The position numbers were made by a program, and so were the translations under genes. Below, one piece after another: positions 12,735-23,100 of a stretch of 64,000 nucleotides of DNA (position 1 is the first letter of the stretch; each line of letters opens with the position of its first letter). Below the pieces are notes generated by a model. That model ran no database searches. It had not been told where the DNA came from and saw only the letters and a list, made by a program, of their open reading frames with translations. This DNA comes from Dryas octopetala (lineage: Eukaryota; Streptophyta; Magnoliopsida; Rosales; Rosaceae): assembly GCA_963921425.1 (NCBI GenBank), contig OY992837.1:7661896-7725895 (forward strand). The letters are read 5' to 3'.

Positions 12735-13576
12735 TTTAAAACTCATGTTTCACGAACTGAAACTGTTTCATCAATAAATGAAATAAATTTGTATATACTT
12801 ATAAATCAATTAAAAAACCCACATTTCTATCCGATTAATAACAAATTCAATTAAAATAGATTCACAAATTATACATTTCACAAACAGATTCACAAATCAA
12901 TTTCAAATTAGGGCTTTTGAACCAAACCGTCTGCAAATAGCTCATTAATTCAAAGGAAACAAAAAACTTCAAACGTACCAGAACTTGACTTATGAACCCA
13001 GACTTGTTTCTGCAAATACAGTTTCACTGCTGATGCATGTTTACCTTCAAAACTGCAGCTTGAAATAATTTTGATTCATCATATATATGTATTTTGGAAA
13101 ACAACAGAGAAGCCGCGGGCTTCCAAAGGTGATGGTGCTGTCGGAATTTCGAAATCCCCAAATAGCAAAAATGAAATCCTCAAATCTATTTCAAAATGGG
13201 TATTACCTGCGCTGAGAGGCAGAGATGAAATCGTCGACCTTTGGGGCAGCAATGGTGGCGCAGAGAAGCAGAGTACCAACTCCAAAACCCGCTAGCTGCC
13301 AGAACATAGAGATCGCCGGCAAGGATGTCGCCGACTTCTCTCCTTCGACACGACAGTAAGTCTCGGACCTTCTCGGCGTCGAGTCGCCATCCACGGTGGT
13401 CAGTTTGAGAATCGGAGACCACCATCGTGCTCAGGACGTCGAGAGGAAGAAGACTTGGGTGGTCCAGCATTGCAACTTCGCTGGAAAAGGCAGATCGCCG
13501 GCGAACACCTCCGATCGGAGTCGCGGCGATCTGGGCTGTTTGGGCATGATTCGGGGCGAGTGATGACAGAGGGAGG

Positions 13577-13580
<4 letters not shown>

Positions 13581-13619
<39 letters not shown>
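13581..13619 (+). repeat. (GA)n microsatellite
   Basis: About 19 GA repeats within the GC-richer part of the putative Mutator-like element. It explains the Ser/Leu-rich and Arg/Glu-rich false reading frames here. Confidence 0.9.
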
Positions 13620-13623
<4 letters not shown>

Positions 13624-14572
13624 AAGTTGATGGTGGTGGTCTCGCTGGCAACCGTCGCCGGACAACGCCACACGAGCCGGCGACAGCCGCACGCGGAGGA
13701 GAGAGAACAAAGAGAAGAAAGATGATGCGGAAATGAGAGAGAGAGAGAGAGCGCGTGAGAATGAGAAAAAATATATTGAAAATTGATTTTGTATAACCTA
13801 GGGTTATAATAGGAACATTAAAAAAAAAAGTCAAATTTAGCTGAGTGTTAGTTGACTAGGGGGTTTTAGAAGAGTTTAAGTAGGTAATTGGGGGTTTTGA
13901 ATTAATTATATTAAGGGTGGAGGTTTTGAAATAATTAAGTTCTAAATAGGGGGTTATGGATAGTTTACATTTTTTATTTTAGGTATCCCTTCTCACGTCT
14001 TTTTTGCAGTTAATTTTAATAAGGGGGTTTTTTTTAAGTCCAGTTCACAAATACTGAAATGCGCGTGACACGAAACCCACCGAACACTCGACAATATTTA
14101 TCAAGCGCTCGATATTGTTTACCAAGCACTCGGCAATTGTCAATGTGCTATAGTAACTATTTGAAACTGCATAAAAATTATACTTATTAATATATTTTAT
14201 GTCTTTTCTTACATAAATATGTCAAAAACTAATAAAACCAACATAAAACACACAATTCAAGCTTATGAAGTCACTAATTGTCACTGTCGAACTCTGGCAG
14301 TTTGCCCAGTTTAAAAAAACAAAAAAACTATTGAGCACTCAGCGCCAAAAACACGGAAGAAATTAAAATGTGGACTTATTTGTCACAAAGTAAACCTATT
14401 TGACATTGCAACTTTTTAAGTAGGTTTAGTTATCATTAAGAGTCCAAAAATGGACTTTAAAATCATTATCTGTTTTAATAATTGGGGATTAGTTGTAGTC
14501 ATTGTTTTTGTTTGAAGTTTATCTTTATTCTATATTAAAAGACATAACTATAAAAAAGAAAATAATTTGTCA

Positions 14573-15436
14573 ACTACTAATATACCATAAATAATAAATT
14601 TTTAAAATTATATACAACATTACAACTATAATGAAACATAAATGTACATATGTTTTATTATGTATTTTATTACATATTTTTTTAACAAACGATACAATTG
14701 TGTTTTCAACGATCCGAACCGTTCAAATTTTAATTCATCACTAAAAGATAATTCGTGCAAAAAATGAGCTCAATCGGAGATGTAAAAGTGACATAACGGT
14801 GGTCGAATTAATAAGCGATCGTGGTTTTTCTAATGATAATCAAATAGGTAGATAAATTTCGATTTGGCCGATTTTTTGTAAAGATGATCTTTGACTATGA
14901 GCATAGAAACTGAACGGGTCAGATTGTTGAAATCACGTTGTGGTCTTCATAATTATGGAAATAATAAGGTTTCAACGAGAAAGTTATTAGAATTATACTC
15001 TTCAAGTGTATTTATCTTCAAGTGTATTTATATGTAGAAGCTCACATATCAATCGTGTTTTCAATGATCCAAACTGTTCAAACTTCAGTTCCATACTCAA
15101 AGAGAATCTTTGCAAAAAATTAGCTCAATCAGAGATGTAAGAGTGATGTAATGGTGGTCGAATTAATTAATGATCATGGTTTTTCTAATGATAATCGAAC
15201 ATTCGAACGGGTAGATGAATTCCTATTTGACCGATTTTTTGTAAGGATGATCTTTGACTATCAACATAAAAAATAAACGGTTCAGATCGTTGAATTAATG
15301 AATGATCATGGTTTAATAACTTTAATTATAATTGTATTATAAAAGTTTATTATAATAACTTTAATAACTATAGTTGCAAATTTGTAATGTTGTATATAAG
15401 TTAAAAATTTATTATTTATGGTATTACACAGTTTAT
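14573..15436. mobile_element. Element with inverted ends enclosing two ~250-bp direct repeats
   Basis: Inverted arms at 14573-14636 and about 15358-15436 share 'ataccataaataataaattt' and 'acaacattacaa'. Between them two direct copies at about 14696-14955 and 15055-15300 share 'tgtaa-agtga', 'ggtggtcgaattaat' and 'gattttttgtaa-gatgatct'. No protein is encoded. I do not recognise the family. Confidence 0.5.
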
Positions 15437-15570
15437 ACTATTACTATTTACTAACATTATATGATTATTGTATTATATAATAACTTAATAAGCATATTAA
15501 TAATTTATTAGAGTATACAAACGAAAAACCTATTAAATATGTTATGATCCATCAATTAGACAAATAAACT

Positions 15571-15660
15571 AGTCAGCTCAGTTGGTTGAGAGTTGAAGTT
15601 TGTTCTGTGAGATCTCATGTTTGATTCACAACATATCCAAAATCCTATATTTTTTTTATT
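15571..15660 (+). mobile_element. tRNA-derived SINE-like fragment
   Basis: A tRNA-like A-box region (GTCAGCTCAGTTGGTTGAGA) is followed about 35 bp later by a degenerate B-box (GTTTGATTCACA) and then a T-rich stretch. It is too degenerate to be a working tRNA gene: no acceptor stem could be paired. Confidence 0.45.
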
Positions 15661-15684
15661 GAAGATATATTGTGTGTAAATGAG

Positions 15685-15860
15685 ATTTGGGCCGGGCCTA
15701 AAGGGGCGGGCTTCGGGCGGCCCGTGGGCTTCAAGGGGATGGCCCAAGCCCAGCCCAATGACTATTTGGGCCGAGCTGGGCCGACCCAAATTTCGGGCTA
15801 GATCAGGAATCGGGCCCAATGGGCCGGGCGGGCTTTTGGGCCTTGGAGTTTTTGGTGACC
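15685..15860. repeat. GGGCC-rich island
   Basis: About 175 bp of repeated GGGCC/GGCCC motifs in otherwise AT-rich DNA. This is a common plant interspersed repeat style, probably part of a DNA transposon end. Open frames across it are composition artefacts. Confidence 0.6.
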
Positions 15861-15869
15861 CCTAAATAT

Positions 15870-17240
15870 ACCCCACATTGGAGTAAGGTCAATTGAATTG
15901 ATAGATGTAAAATTCGATGGCGTTGCAGGTTAGGTTCAGACATCTTACTCCACCTGGACTTAATTTCTAGGACCAAAGTGGAATTCTCATAAAAGTTTAT
16001 AGACCAAAAATGTCATTTGGGGAGTAAATTGGTCATGGATTTGAGTCATTTGACTAATATTGACGCCAGCTTCTGGCATTACAAGTGCAGCATCTAACAC
16101 CAGCCTTGTTCTCATCAGCCCTGCTGGTCTTTCACTCATGCATTCACAATTACTAATATACCCACAACTTTGATTACAACACTCCTTTGAAAACCGAATA
16201 TGCTTTCCAAGTTTCCAGTTCCATTGTTGCTGCTGGACAGAGTTAGTGCTAAGTATCAAAGTGCTATCCTCACTTCTGTCACATTGAATATTTTGATTAT
16301 ATTTAGTTTATAAACATTTTAGTCAGCCATTAACCATGTATTTATTAAAAGATTATATATATATATATATATCTACCTACTTGTGGCCAAACGACCAACA
16401 TCATATATTCATATATCTGTTGAAAAGAGTATCCTATTTAAAGGGGAAAAAAAAGAGTATTTCTATCCTTCAGTGGGCACATTTTCTAGGGGGGTCATTC
16501 TGGTGTGCAGTTGAACCATCGACCCTCCTTGAAAAAAATATATACATAAAGAATGACTCTGGTTATCAAGTGATTGAACAGCATCTGAGAGCAATTCATT
16601 GACGATACTTAGTTGACACTCGTAAAATATATGTATCTAATCAATTATGAGTTCAATACATCTTGTTTAGCATAAAGACGGGTATTAATCCTTACTCGTT
16701 ATCAGAAGTCAGAAAGTCTGAATTATGAGTTCAATAATAGAGAATATATATGATTTCTCGCTTTCTGCAGTAATTTATCCACATGATGAACAACTTGTAT
16801 AATTGTATTTCCACTGGGTGCAATTGCACTATAACAATTTCATTCAACTGGAACTGTAGCTTATGAATAATAAAGGGATGAACTTACCAACTAATTTTCT
16901 GCATTTTGGTATGAGAAAAATGCAGTTTTAATTTGGCTACATTGCTTGTAATCTCATGGTAAGGCTAAGTAGTACTACTACTTGCAATAAGGTGCAAGAT
17001 TCTGGGATCAATAATTGGAATTTTGGGTATGCTTGTTCATGGTTAAGTCTGCAGTTGTACATACAGCAATTTGCGGTGTCTTGCAAATGGAAGCAATAAG
17101 GCTCATTCATGCAAGATGAAAATGAGAAAAGAAAAAAGGCTCAGCAGTGAAGCAAATATGCTCAGAGATTTAGTGACAACAAGTAGAGTTACTGCAATTA
17201 TAAAGTACTTAGCCACAGGCATGCTGCATGTATACCAGAC
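15870..17240. other. Gene-free spacer
   Basis: AT-rich intergenic DNA with an (AT)n run near 16355-16372. I see no coding exon, RNA gene or clear repeat in it. Confidence 0.6.
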
Positions 17241-17249
17241 CCCTGAGGT

Positions 17250-17735
17250 TTGGCCAGAGGCCTACATACATTAACTACAAAGCACATAGTTTTCATACCT
17301 TAATAAACAAGAAAACAGGAAAAGGACACAACAGTACTGTCTCACTCTGACTCACCCTCACCATAGTTTCCTGGAGCCCAAACACAGGTGGAAGTCGAGA
17401 GAGACTCTGCAGAAGCCAAAATGCCAAAGGATTGAAGTTGCCCTTTTAGAGAATCCCACCCTGCAAGAAGGCTGATTCAGCTACTTGATCAACAATCTTT
17501 ATTTCTCCTCCCACTGCCTTGAACAAAGATTCATTCATGTGGGTAAGTAAGAGCACGCCTAATTATTCCAAAAAAACACCACTATCACCCTCCAAACCTA
17601 GCAAGAATAGCAGTGACCACCCCCACCACTTTGGCTCAAACAGTTGGTAGGTGCCATTGGTGGGGGTGGCCAGTGAGCCACAGCATGAAATGGGTTGATG
17701 GGATGGTACTGCAGCAAGTAGTACTAAGAGGGTTT
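17250..17735 (-). ncRNA. IPS1/At4/Mt4-like long non-coding RNA, predicted miR399 target mimic
   Basis: What is seen: the minus strand carries the conserved core of the phosphate-starvation IPS1/At4/Mt4/TPSI1 RNAs at 17422-17443, followed by TTTTGGCTTC as I recall for Mt4-type members. A TATA-like CTATAAAC lies at 17758-17765 and a perfect P1BS site at 17909-17916. No long ORF crosses the stretch. A 16-of-18 inverted repeat (17611-17628 with 17658-17675) would form a hairpin in the 5' half. What is known: such RNAs bind miR399 without being cut and protect PHO2 mRNA, adjusting phosphate transport. What is inferred: start near 17727 from the TATA box; the 3' end is a guess from typical lengths of 0.5-0.75 kb. 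Confidence 0.75.
17422..17443 (-). promoter_or_regulatory. miR399 target-mimicry site
   Basis: On the minus strand the 22 nt read GGGCAACTT, then CAA, then TCCTTTGGCA. The last ten bases pair with miR399 positions 1-10, the first nine pair with the 3' half (one G:U), and CAA forms the 3-nt bulge opposite the cleavage position. This matches the non-cleavable site of IPS1-class RNAs. Confidence 0.85.
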
Positions 17736-17757
17736 AATCACAATGGTAGGATTAGTT

Positions 17758-17765
17758 GTTTATAG
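17758..17765 (-). promoter_or_regulatory. TATA-like box of the predicted IPS1-like RNA
   Basis: CTATAAAC on the minus strand, about 315 bp before the miR399 site and about 145 bp after the P1BS element, is the best TATA candidate in this stretch. Confidence 0.5.
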
Positions 17766-17908
17766 GATTTTGGGCTTGGTCATGAGAGCAATAAAAGGGT
17801 GTGATGACTTGGGCAGTGTGTGGTGACTTTTTAGCTAAAGCCTAAAGGAAACCAAAAAGAAAATAGAAAAAGTGAGAAATGGAGGTTTCAATTTCAGCAT
17901 CTTCCAAA

Positions 17909-17916
17909 GGATATGC
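17909..17916 (-). promoter_or_regulatory. P1BS element (PHR1-binding site)
   Basis: GGATATGC (GCATATCC on minus) fits the palindromic consensus GNATATNC bound by PHR1-type MYB factors. One match can occur by chance, but its place upstream of a miR399-mimic motif and a TATA-like box supports a phosphate-starvation promoter. Confidence 0.65.
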
Positions 17917-17919
17917 CAT

Positions 17920-19660
17920 TGGCACCACCTCCTTTGCTCTCCAACTCTGACTGATCGATGACACCACCTCCATCCTCTTTCATTCTGGCCTCAATTGATC
18001 ATTTTTTTATTTTTGCAAACCACACCTACACACACATTTTATAATGTCAATTTGACATGCTATGCTAGCTTTTGTTGTTTTCTTTCTTTATGTGCCAGAG
18101 AGAGGTTTTGGGAGTGTCATGCAATAGGATTCTACTAAAAGAATTCATGGGACTGCCAAGTGGCCAATTGCTGGGCTTGGGAGGGTGACCCACTGTTTAA
18201 TCTTTGTCACAATCAGAATTCACTAAACGAATCTCAGCCGTCCAATGCAGTTTCTAATCAACAAGGTCTTTTCTAAAATTATAGCCAACAAGGTGTTGAA
18301 TATAATAGATTAGACCTACACATGTGTTCAATAAATATGGTTCGGATTCAATTGATAAATACATCACTCGGTCTAATCAGACCGAGTTTGCTAGATGGCA
18401 CCAAATCCTGTCATGCATACAAACCCATTTTTGGTTTTCTTTACATGGAATTATACCCTCAGAAAATGTTATGCCTCCTGTTGTATAAGTATATTTGAGA
18501 CCTGAGAGTAGGTAGGCCTTTTTCTTCAGTGTTCTTTGCATTATATTATTGTCTGAGTGAGATTTCATGCTCTTAGTGACACCAGCAATTTCGTTCCCTT
18601 GTTTTCTCAAGCACAAAAAGTTTGATACTCTTTTAATTGATTGCGTAATGCCTTTTGAAGGAAGGCTCCCTCTTTGATGCTTCTTATTTATTTATTATTA
18701 AGTATTATTTACTTTCTTGGGTTAAATGCTCTTTGACGAGTCAGGTGACACCATTTTAAGTATAGTTTTTTTTTTTTTTTCCTCTTCAATGATGTGTACC
18801 AACTTTCATCCCTCCTTAATAATACTCAGACTTAGAATTAAGATCTTAATGCCTCCACTTTAAATGATGAGATACCTATCATCAAATTTGGTCGGCATTT
18901 AAAGTATAAACAGTGACTTACAGATTTGTATGTCGAAGACTTGAAGCAAGATTTTAATATGATGATTATCAGAAAAATTGTGCAACTTTTTTTTTTTTTT
19001 TTTTAAGAAATAAGAATGCTTTATATGTACAAAACGAAGCACATAACAACTTATCCAAACCTCTTAGTCCGCTACAATAACAAACATTTGACAGTATCAA
19101 GGATAATACAGTTGGATTGAAATAATATAGTCCAGTCATGCATATACTAAACTAGATCTTAGTGAGTTCTCAAGTTAAAATCTTGAATGTGTTATGCAAC
19201 TTATGTTCTCATAGGCTATTGCTTCCCAAAAAGTATTTGAAAAAGAAAAAATGAAATGCTGAAATTAGTGCTCTCACAAGTCACAACGGTGAACAGCCCC
19301 AAATTCTTTTCACCTGTGTGAGATCAGGCACAGTGTGCTGCCGCACAGAATAAATTTTATATAGATTATGTATAAGGTATCTGTAAAGCTTGGGAAGAAT
19401 ATTATCTGATACCCAAACATCATGATACACACACAAACAGTGTATAATAGTAAGGAGATGTTACACAAATAGCTTATAGTTATAAGAGATCTCATTCATG
19501 AATTTAGTACTAATTACATCATATTTGAATTAGTAACCCTAATTATCAATTTGAAATTTTCCAATACAACGTATCAGGACTTTGAAAATGGAATATTACA
19601 CAGTAATCATATGGTTAAAATGTTTTATTTTATCGCACAGTGTTTTTTCAACTTTTGTTA
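17920..19660. other. Gene-free spacer
   Basis: AT-rich intergenic DNA upstream of the IPS1-like RNA, with poly-T runs near 18768 and 18990. I see no coding exon. Remaining promoter elements of the RNA may lie at its left end. Confidence 0.55.
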
Positions 19661-19662
19661 GG

Positions 19663-19833
19663 GAGTAATGCTATTTGGTCCAAAACAACTGACCAAATTG
19701 CTTGGACCAAATGAAGTGGCAGCTATCAATTGGGTGTTTTAATACATACTTGGGCCAAGACACCCAATTAATAGCTGCCACTTCATTGGTCCAAGCAATT
19801 TGGTCAGTTGTTTTGGACCAAATAGCATTACTC
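19663..19833. mobile_element. Foldback MITE, 171 bp, Mutator-type 9-bp TSD
   Basis: Two arms of about 75 bp starting GAGTAATGCTATTTGGTCC are almost perfect inverted repeats, separated by about 20 bp. The direct repeat TTTGTTAGG flanks the element at 19654-19662 and 19834-19842. Near-identical arms imply recent insertion. Transcribed, it would form a long hairpin. Confidence 0.85.
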
Positions 19834-20121
19834 TTTGTTAGGACTTAGGACTGAGATCTGCAATGGGAGAAGAAATGAAAAACCTTTATATTTTCTTATT
19901 ATTCTTTATTTCTGTAACTTCAATACTGTTAGCTAACACTTCCCAACTTTCCATCAGTCACCTTTGGCTACGCATATTCTGCTCTTCAGTAATGCACTCA
20001 CTTGAATATTCGCACAGATGGAAAGCTGTGATATACAAAGATGCGTTGAAAAGCTACCTGAGATTGGTAGGCTCAAGAAAATGACATATAGTCATTTCAA
20101 CAGGTCATGGCATCAATGGAT

Positions 20122-23100
20122 TCATGAGAACCACCTTCTTCCACCCTTGGTTGCTTTGAGCTTCATCACAAGTTCCTCACGTTCAGCTTCTACCTCAGCG
20201 TAATTGAGGCTCATGTTCAAGTAGCGCTCACGAATGTCTTTCAATTCTGTCTCTAGAGATGATCTCGAGCGTTCATATCTTTCTTTTGCCGCTACTGCAG
20301 CTTCAGCTTTTGAATTTCGATGAGGATCAACATGGCTGTGTCGAGCCTCGGACACTAGCCTGCGGGGTAATAATAGATGGGAATATCTGTCAACACTGAA
20401 AAGTACATAAAATTTTTAAAGAAACAAGGCAAATGCCTCCTTAATGTGTTTTCAAGGCATAATGGGTTCCTCTTACACTCACCTATCAAGCTGAACCTTA
20501 TAAATGTTATTTGCTTCCAATGCCTTAACAAGTTCATCTTCAAGCAACTTTATCTTTAAACCAGGGTCAACTCCAACATCACGAGGACTTCCATCATGAA
20601 TTTCATTTCCATTATCCTCCTGTAATGGAAAAGGATAAAAGGAAAAGAGCAAAATAAAAGCTTTGTAAAGTTACACAAAATCATCACATTGAGAGGAATC
20701 CACAAACATATTATTATGCAGAAATCAACTATATAGTCTATGTCATGGTGTGTGTGTGTGTGTGTTTGTGTGTACTATGCCAATGCAAAGAAAAATGACT
20801 ACAAATTGTTATTGCAGCATTAGCAGTAAGCGCAGGATGAAATCAGATGTCTAACCTCTCTTTGATTCTGGTTGCGATAAGGATAATTTTGATCTTTTGC
20901 AAGTCCTTGTACCTGAGAATTCTTCAAAAGTGGCTTCCTCCTATTATCACGACGATGACTGCTGTTCTTCGCCATTTCATTCTGTTCAATCAAAGAACGT
21001 CAGAAGTCCATACTTTTACAGTCTTGAAATTAACATAAAAATAAAGAAGAAATGGCACTCACTTGTGAGAGCTTCGTCTCTTCATCAACGGGAATAACCT
21101 TAGTACTGCTCTTTGAAGAGCTGGAAACCTTTGGACTGCTACAATCCCTCTGTTTTTGTTTTTCTTCCCTTAATAGTTTCAAATCTTGTTCAAGGGCTTG
21201 AGATATTCTTAGGCACTCATCTTTCTCGTCTTCAAGTTGCTGTATATTCTGCTGATACTGCATGTTAGCTCTCCTGATCTGGTTTAGCTCTTTCTTCAGC
21301 TCAGCATCCTTTGCACATAAAGCCTCTTTTGCAATTACATCAGCTTCCATCTGCAGAAGTTTTTCCTCCAAGACAACTTTATTACGTTTGCAATCCTCCA
21401 ATTCAAATAAGGCCTTATCCAATGTTGAGATCTTCTCATGGAATGAATTCTTCTCTGCCTTCAGATCTTCACATTCTTCAGATATTGAATGCAGTGATGC
21501 TTCCAATTTTTCTTTCTCAAACTTGGTTGCATCAAGCTCAATCTTAAAAGCCAAAACTTCATCCTGACAATGACCTAATTTCTGCAGTTTAACCTTCAGA
21601 TTGGTAGATTCTTCCACCAGCTGTTGCCGTTCATAATCAGAAACTGTAAGCTTTAGTTCAAGATCATTCACAGTGGTCTTCAATTTTGCTTCACCTGATT
21701 TGTAATTCTCCAACAGCTTCAATAGCCCTTCATGGTCAGCCATCATTGATCCCTGGTTTTTCTTAGAAGCAGCAAGTTCACTTAACAGGCCTTGTAGCTT
21801 CGCTTCAGATTCTGTTCTCATAATACTGAATTCATTCTCAGTCTGTATTGCTTTAGATTGAACCTCTTGCAGAGCAGATTCAAGCATTTCCTTCTCAGCT
21901 CGTAATGTGGATGCTTCCTGGACGGAATCTGAAGATAGTTCTTCTCTTTCTTTATGAGTTGCAGAAAGTTGCTTGGTAAGTCGTTCCACCTCTTGTTGAA
22001 GGCTCTCAACTTCAACTGTCTTCTCCATATACATCTTATTCAACAAGCTCTCTTCCAATATAAGCTTCTCCTTATGCTTCATGTTTTCATCAAGAAGTGC
22101 ATCTAATTCTGAATATAGGCTTTCTTCTTTTGAGGCAATGTTTTCCAGCATTAAAGAAAGATCTTTTTCCAGCACTTCAACTCTTTTGGAGCAATCTGTA
22201 AAGCTCTTGTGTGATTCATTCAACTTTGCCTCCAAAAGGGAACAGTGCTCATGCAACTCCAGATTTTGTTTCCTCAACTCGCCATTTGCTTTCTCAAGAG
22301 AATTGCACTCTTCAATGAGGCTCTCCGCAGTAGCTTGTAACTTTGGATTTGCCCTTTTCAGAAATTCACATTCTTCTCGAGCTTCTGACCACTGACTTTC
22401 CAAGTCCTGTAATTTCTGTTTCAGTTCTACTTTATCAGATTCCATCTCAATTTTTAATCTACTGATCTCATCTTGGAGACTCATAGAATAAGATTTGGAA
22501 TTATCTAATTCTAATTGATTAGCCTCCTTTTCATCTGTCAAGTATCTTAGTTGAGCCTCCAGAGAAGAAATACGTACTGACAATTGTATGTTTTCTTGTT
22601 CAAGCTCTGATACATGAAGGTCTAGCTCACATTTATCAGCTTCTAGCTCTGAAGATTTCCTTTCAAGTATCTTATTGGTGGAAACATGGGAATCCACACT
22701 GCTGCTAAGCACCATTAAATCCTTCCGCAGATCATTCAAACACTTAGAAGTGATATCACTTTCTCTTAGCACGACTTCCATGTGTTCCTCTAGCTCCATT
22801 TTTTCCTTTTGAAGATTGGAAACCTTACCCTCTAATTCATTCTGGACCTGTCTTAGAACCCCAATTTCTTCTTCTTTGGTTAGCAAGTTAGCCTCAAGTT
22901 TTTCTATCTCAGACCTTTTCTCTAGCAATTCTTTACCCAGTTCTTTGACTTTAATTTCTAGTTCCATTTTCAGACTCTCAAGTACTACAATTGAAAGATC
23001 ATTATTATTTGTAATCTCACCAAGCACTTCCTTATTAAACTTCTCCTCAGAATTTTGTATTTGGGACCCAAAGCTGGTAAAAGAATCCGGTAAAAGGTCC

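Larger units (their letters stand above)
10440..13975. mobile_element. Putative long-TIR (Mutator-like) non-autonomous element with a nested hAT insertion
   Basis: The two ends are imperfect inverted repeats rich in CCCCC blocks. The left 'aaactctttcaaaacccccta' region near 10500 matches the complement of 'agggggttttagaagagttt' near 13860, and further blocks of the same style extend to about 10440 and 13975. Inside are a 30-bp minisatellite, the hAT-like insertion at 11202-12734, and a GC-richer stretch (about 13090-13740) with no convincing coding exons. No transposase is visible. The class is inferred from TIR style, and element ends and TSD are not fixed. Confidence 0.45.

Noticed and set aside
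13400..13834. Ser/Leu-rich frames over 13186-13834 as a gene
   Set aside because: Driven by a (GA)n run and GC-rich transposon DNA; no domain and no consistent exon structure.
15556..15865. GC-rich frames and a possible tRNA gene at 15571
   Set aside because: The tRNA-like boxes are degenerate and no acceptor stem pairs; the GGGCC island is a repeat.
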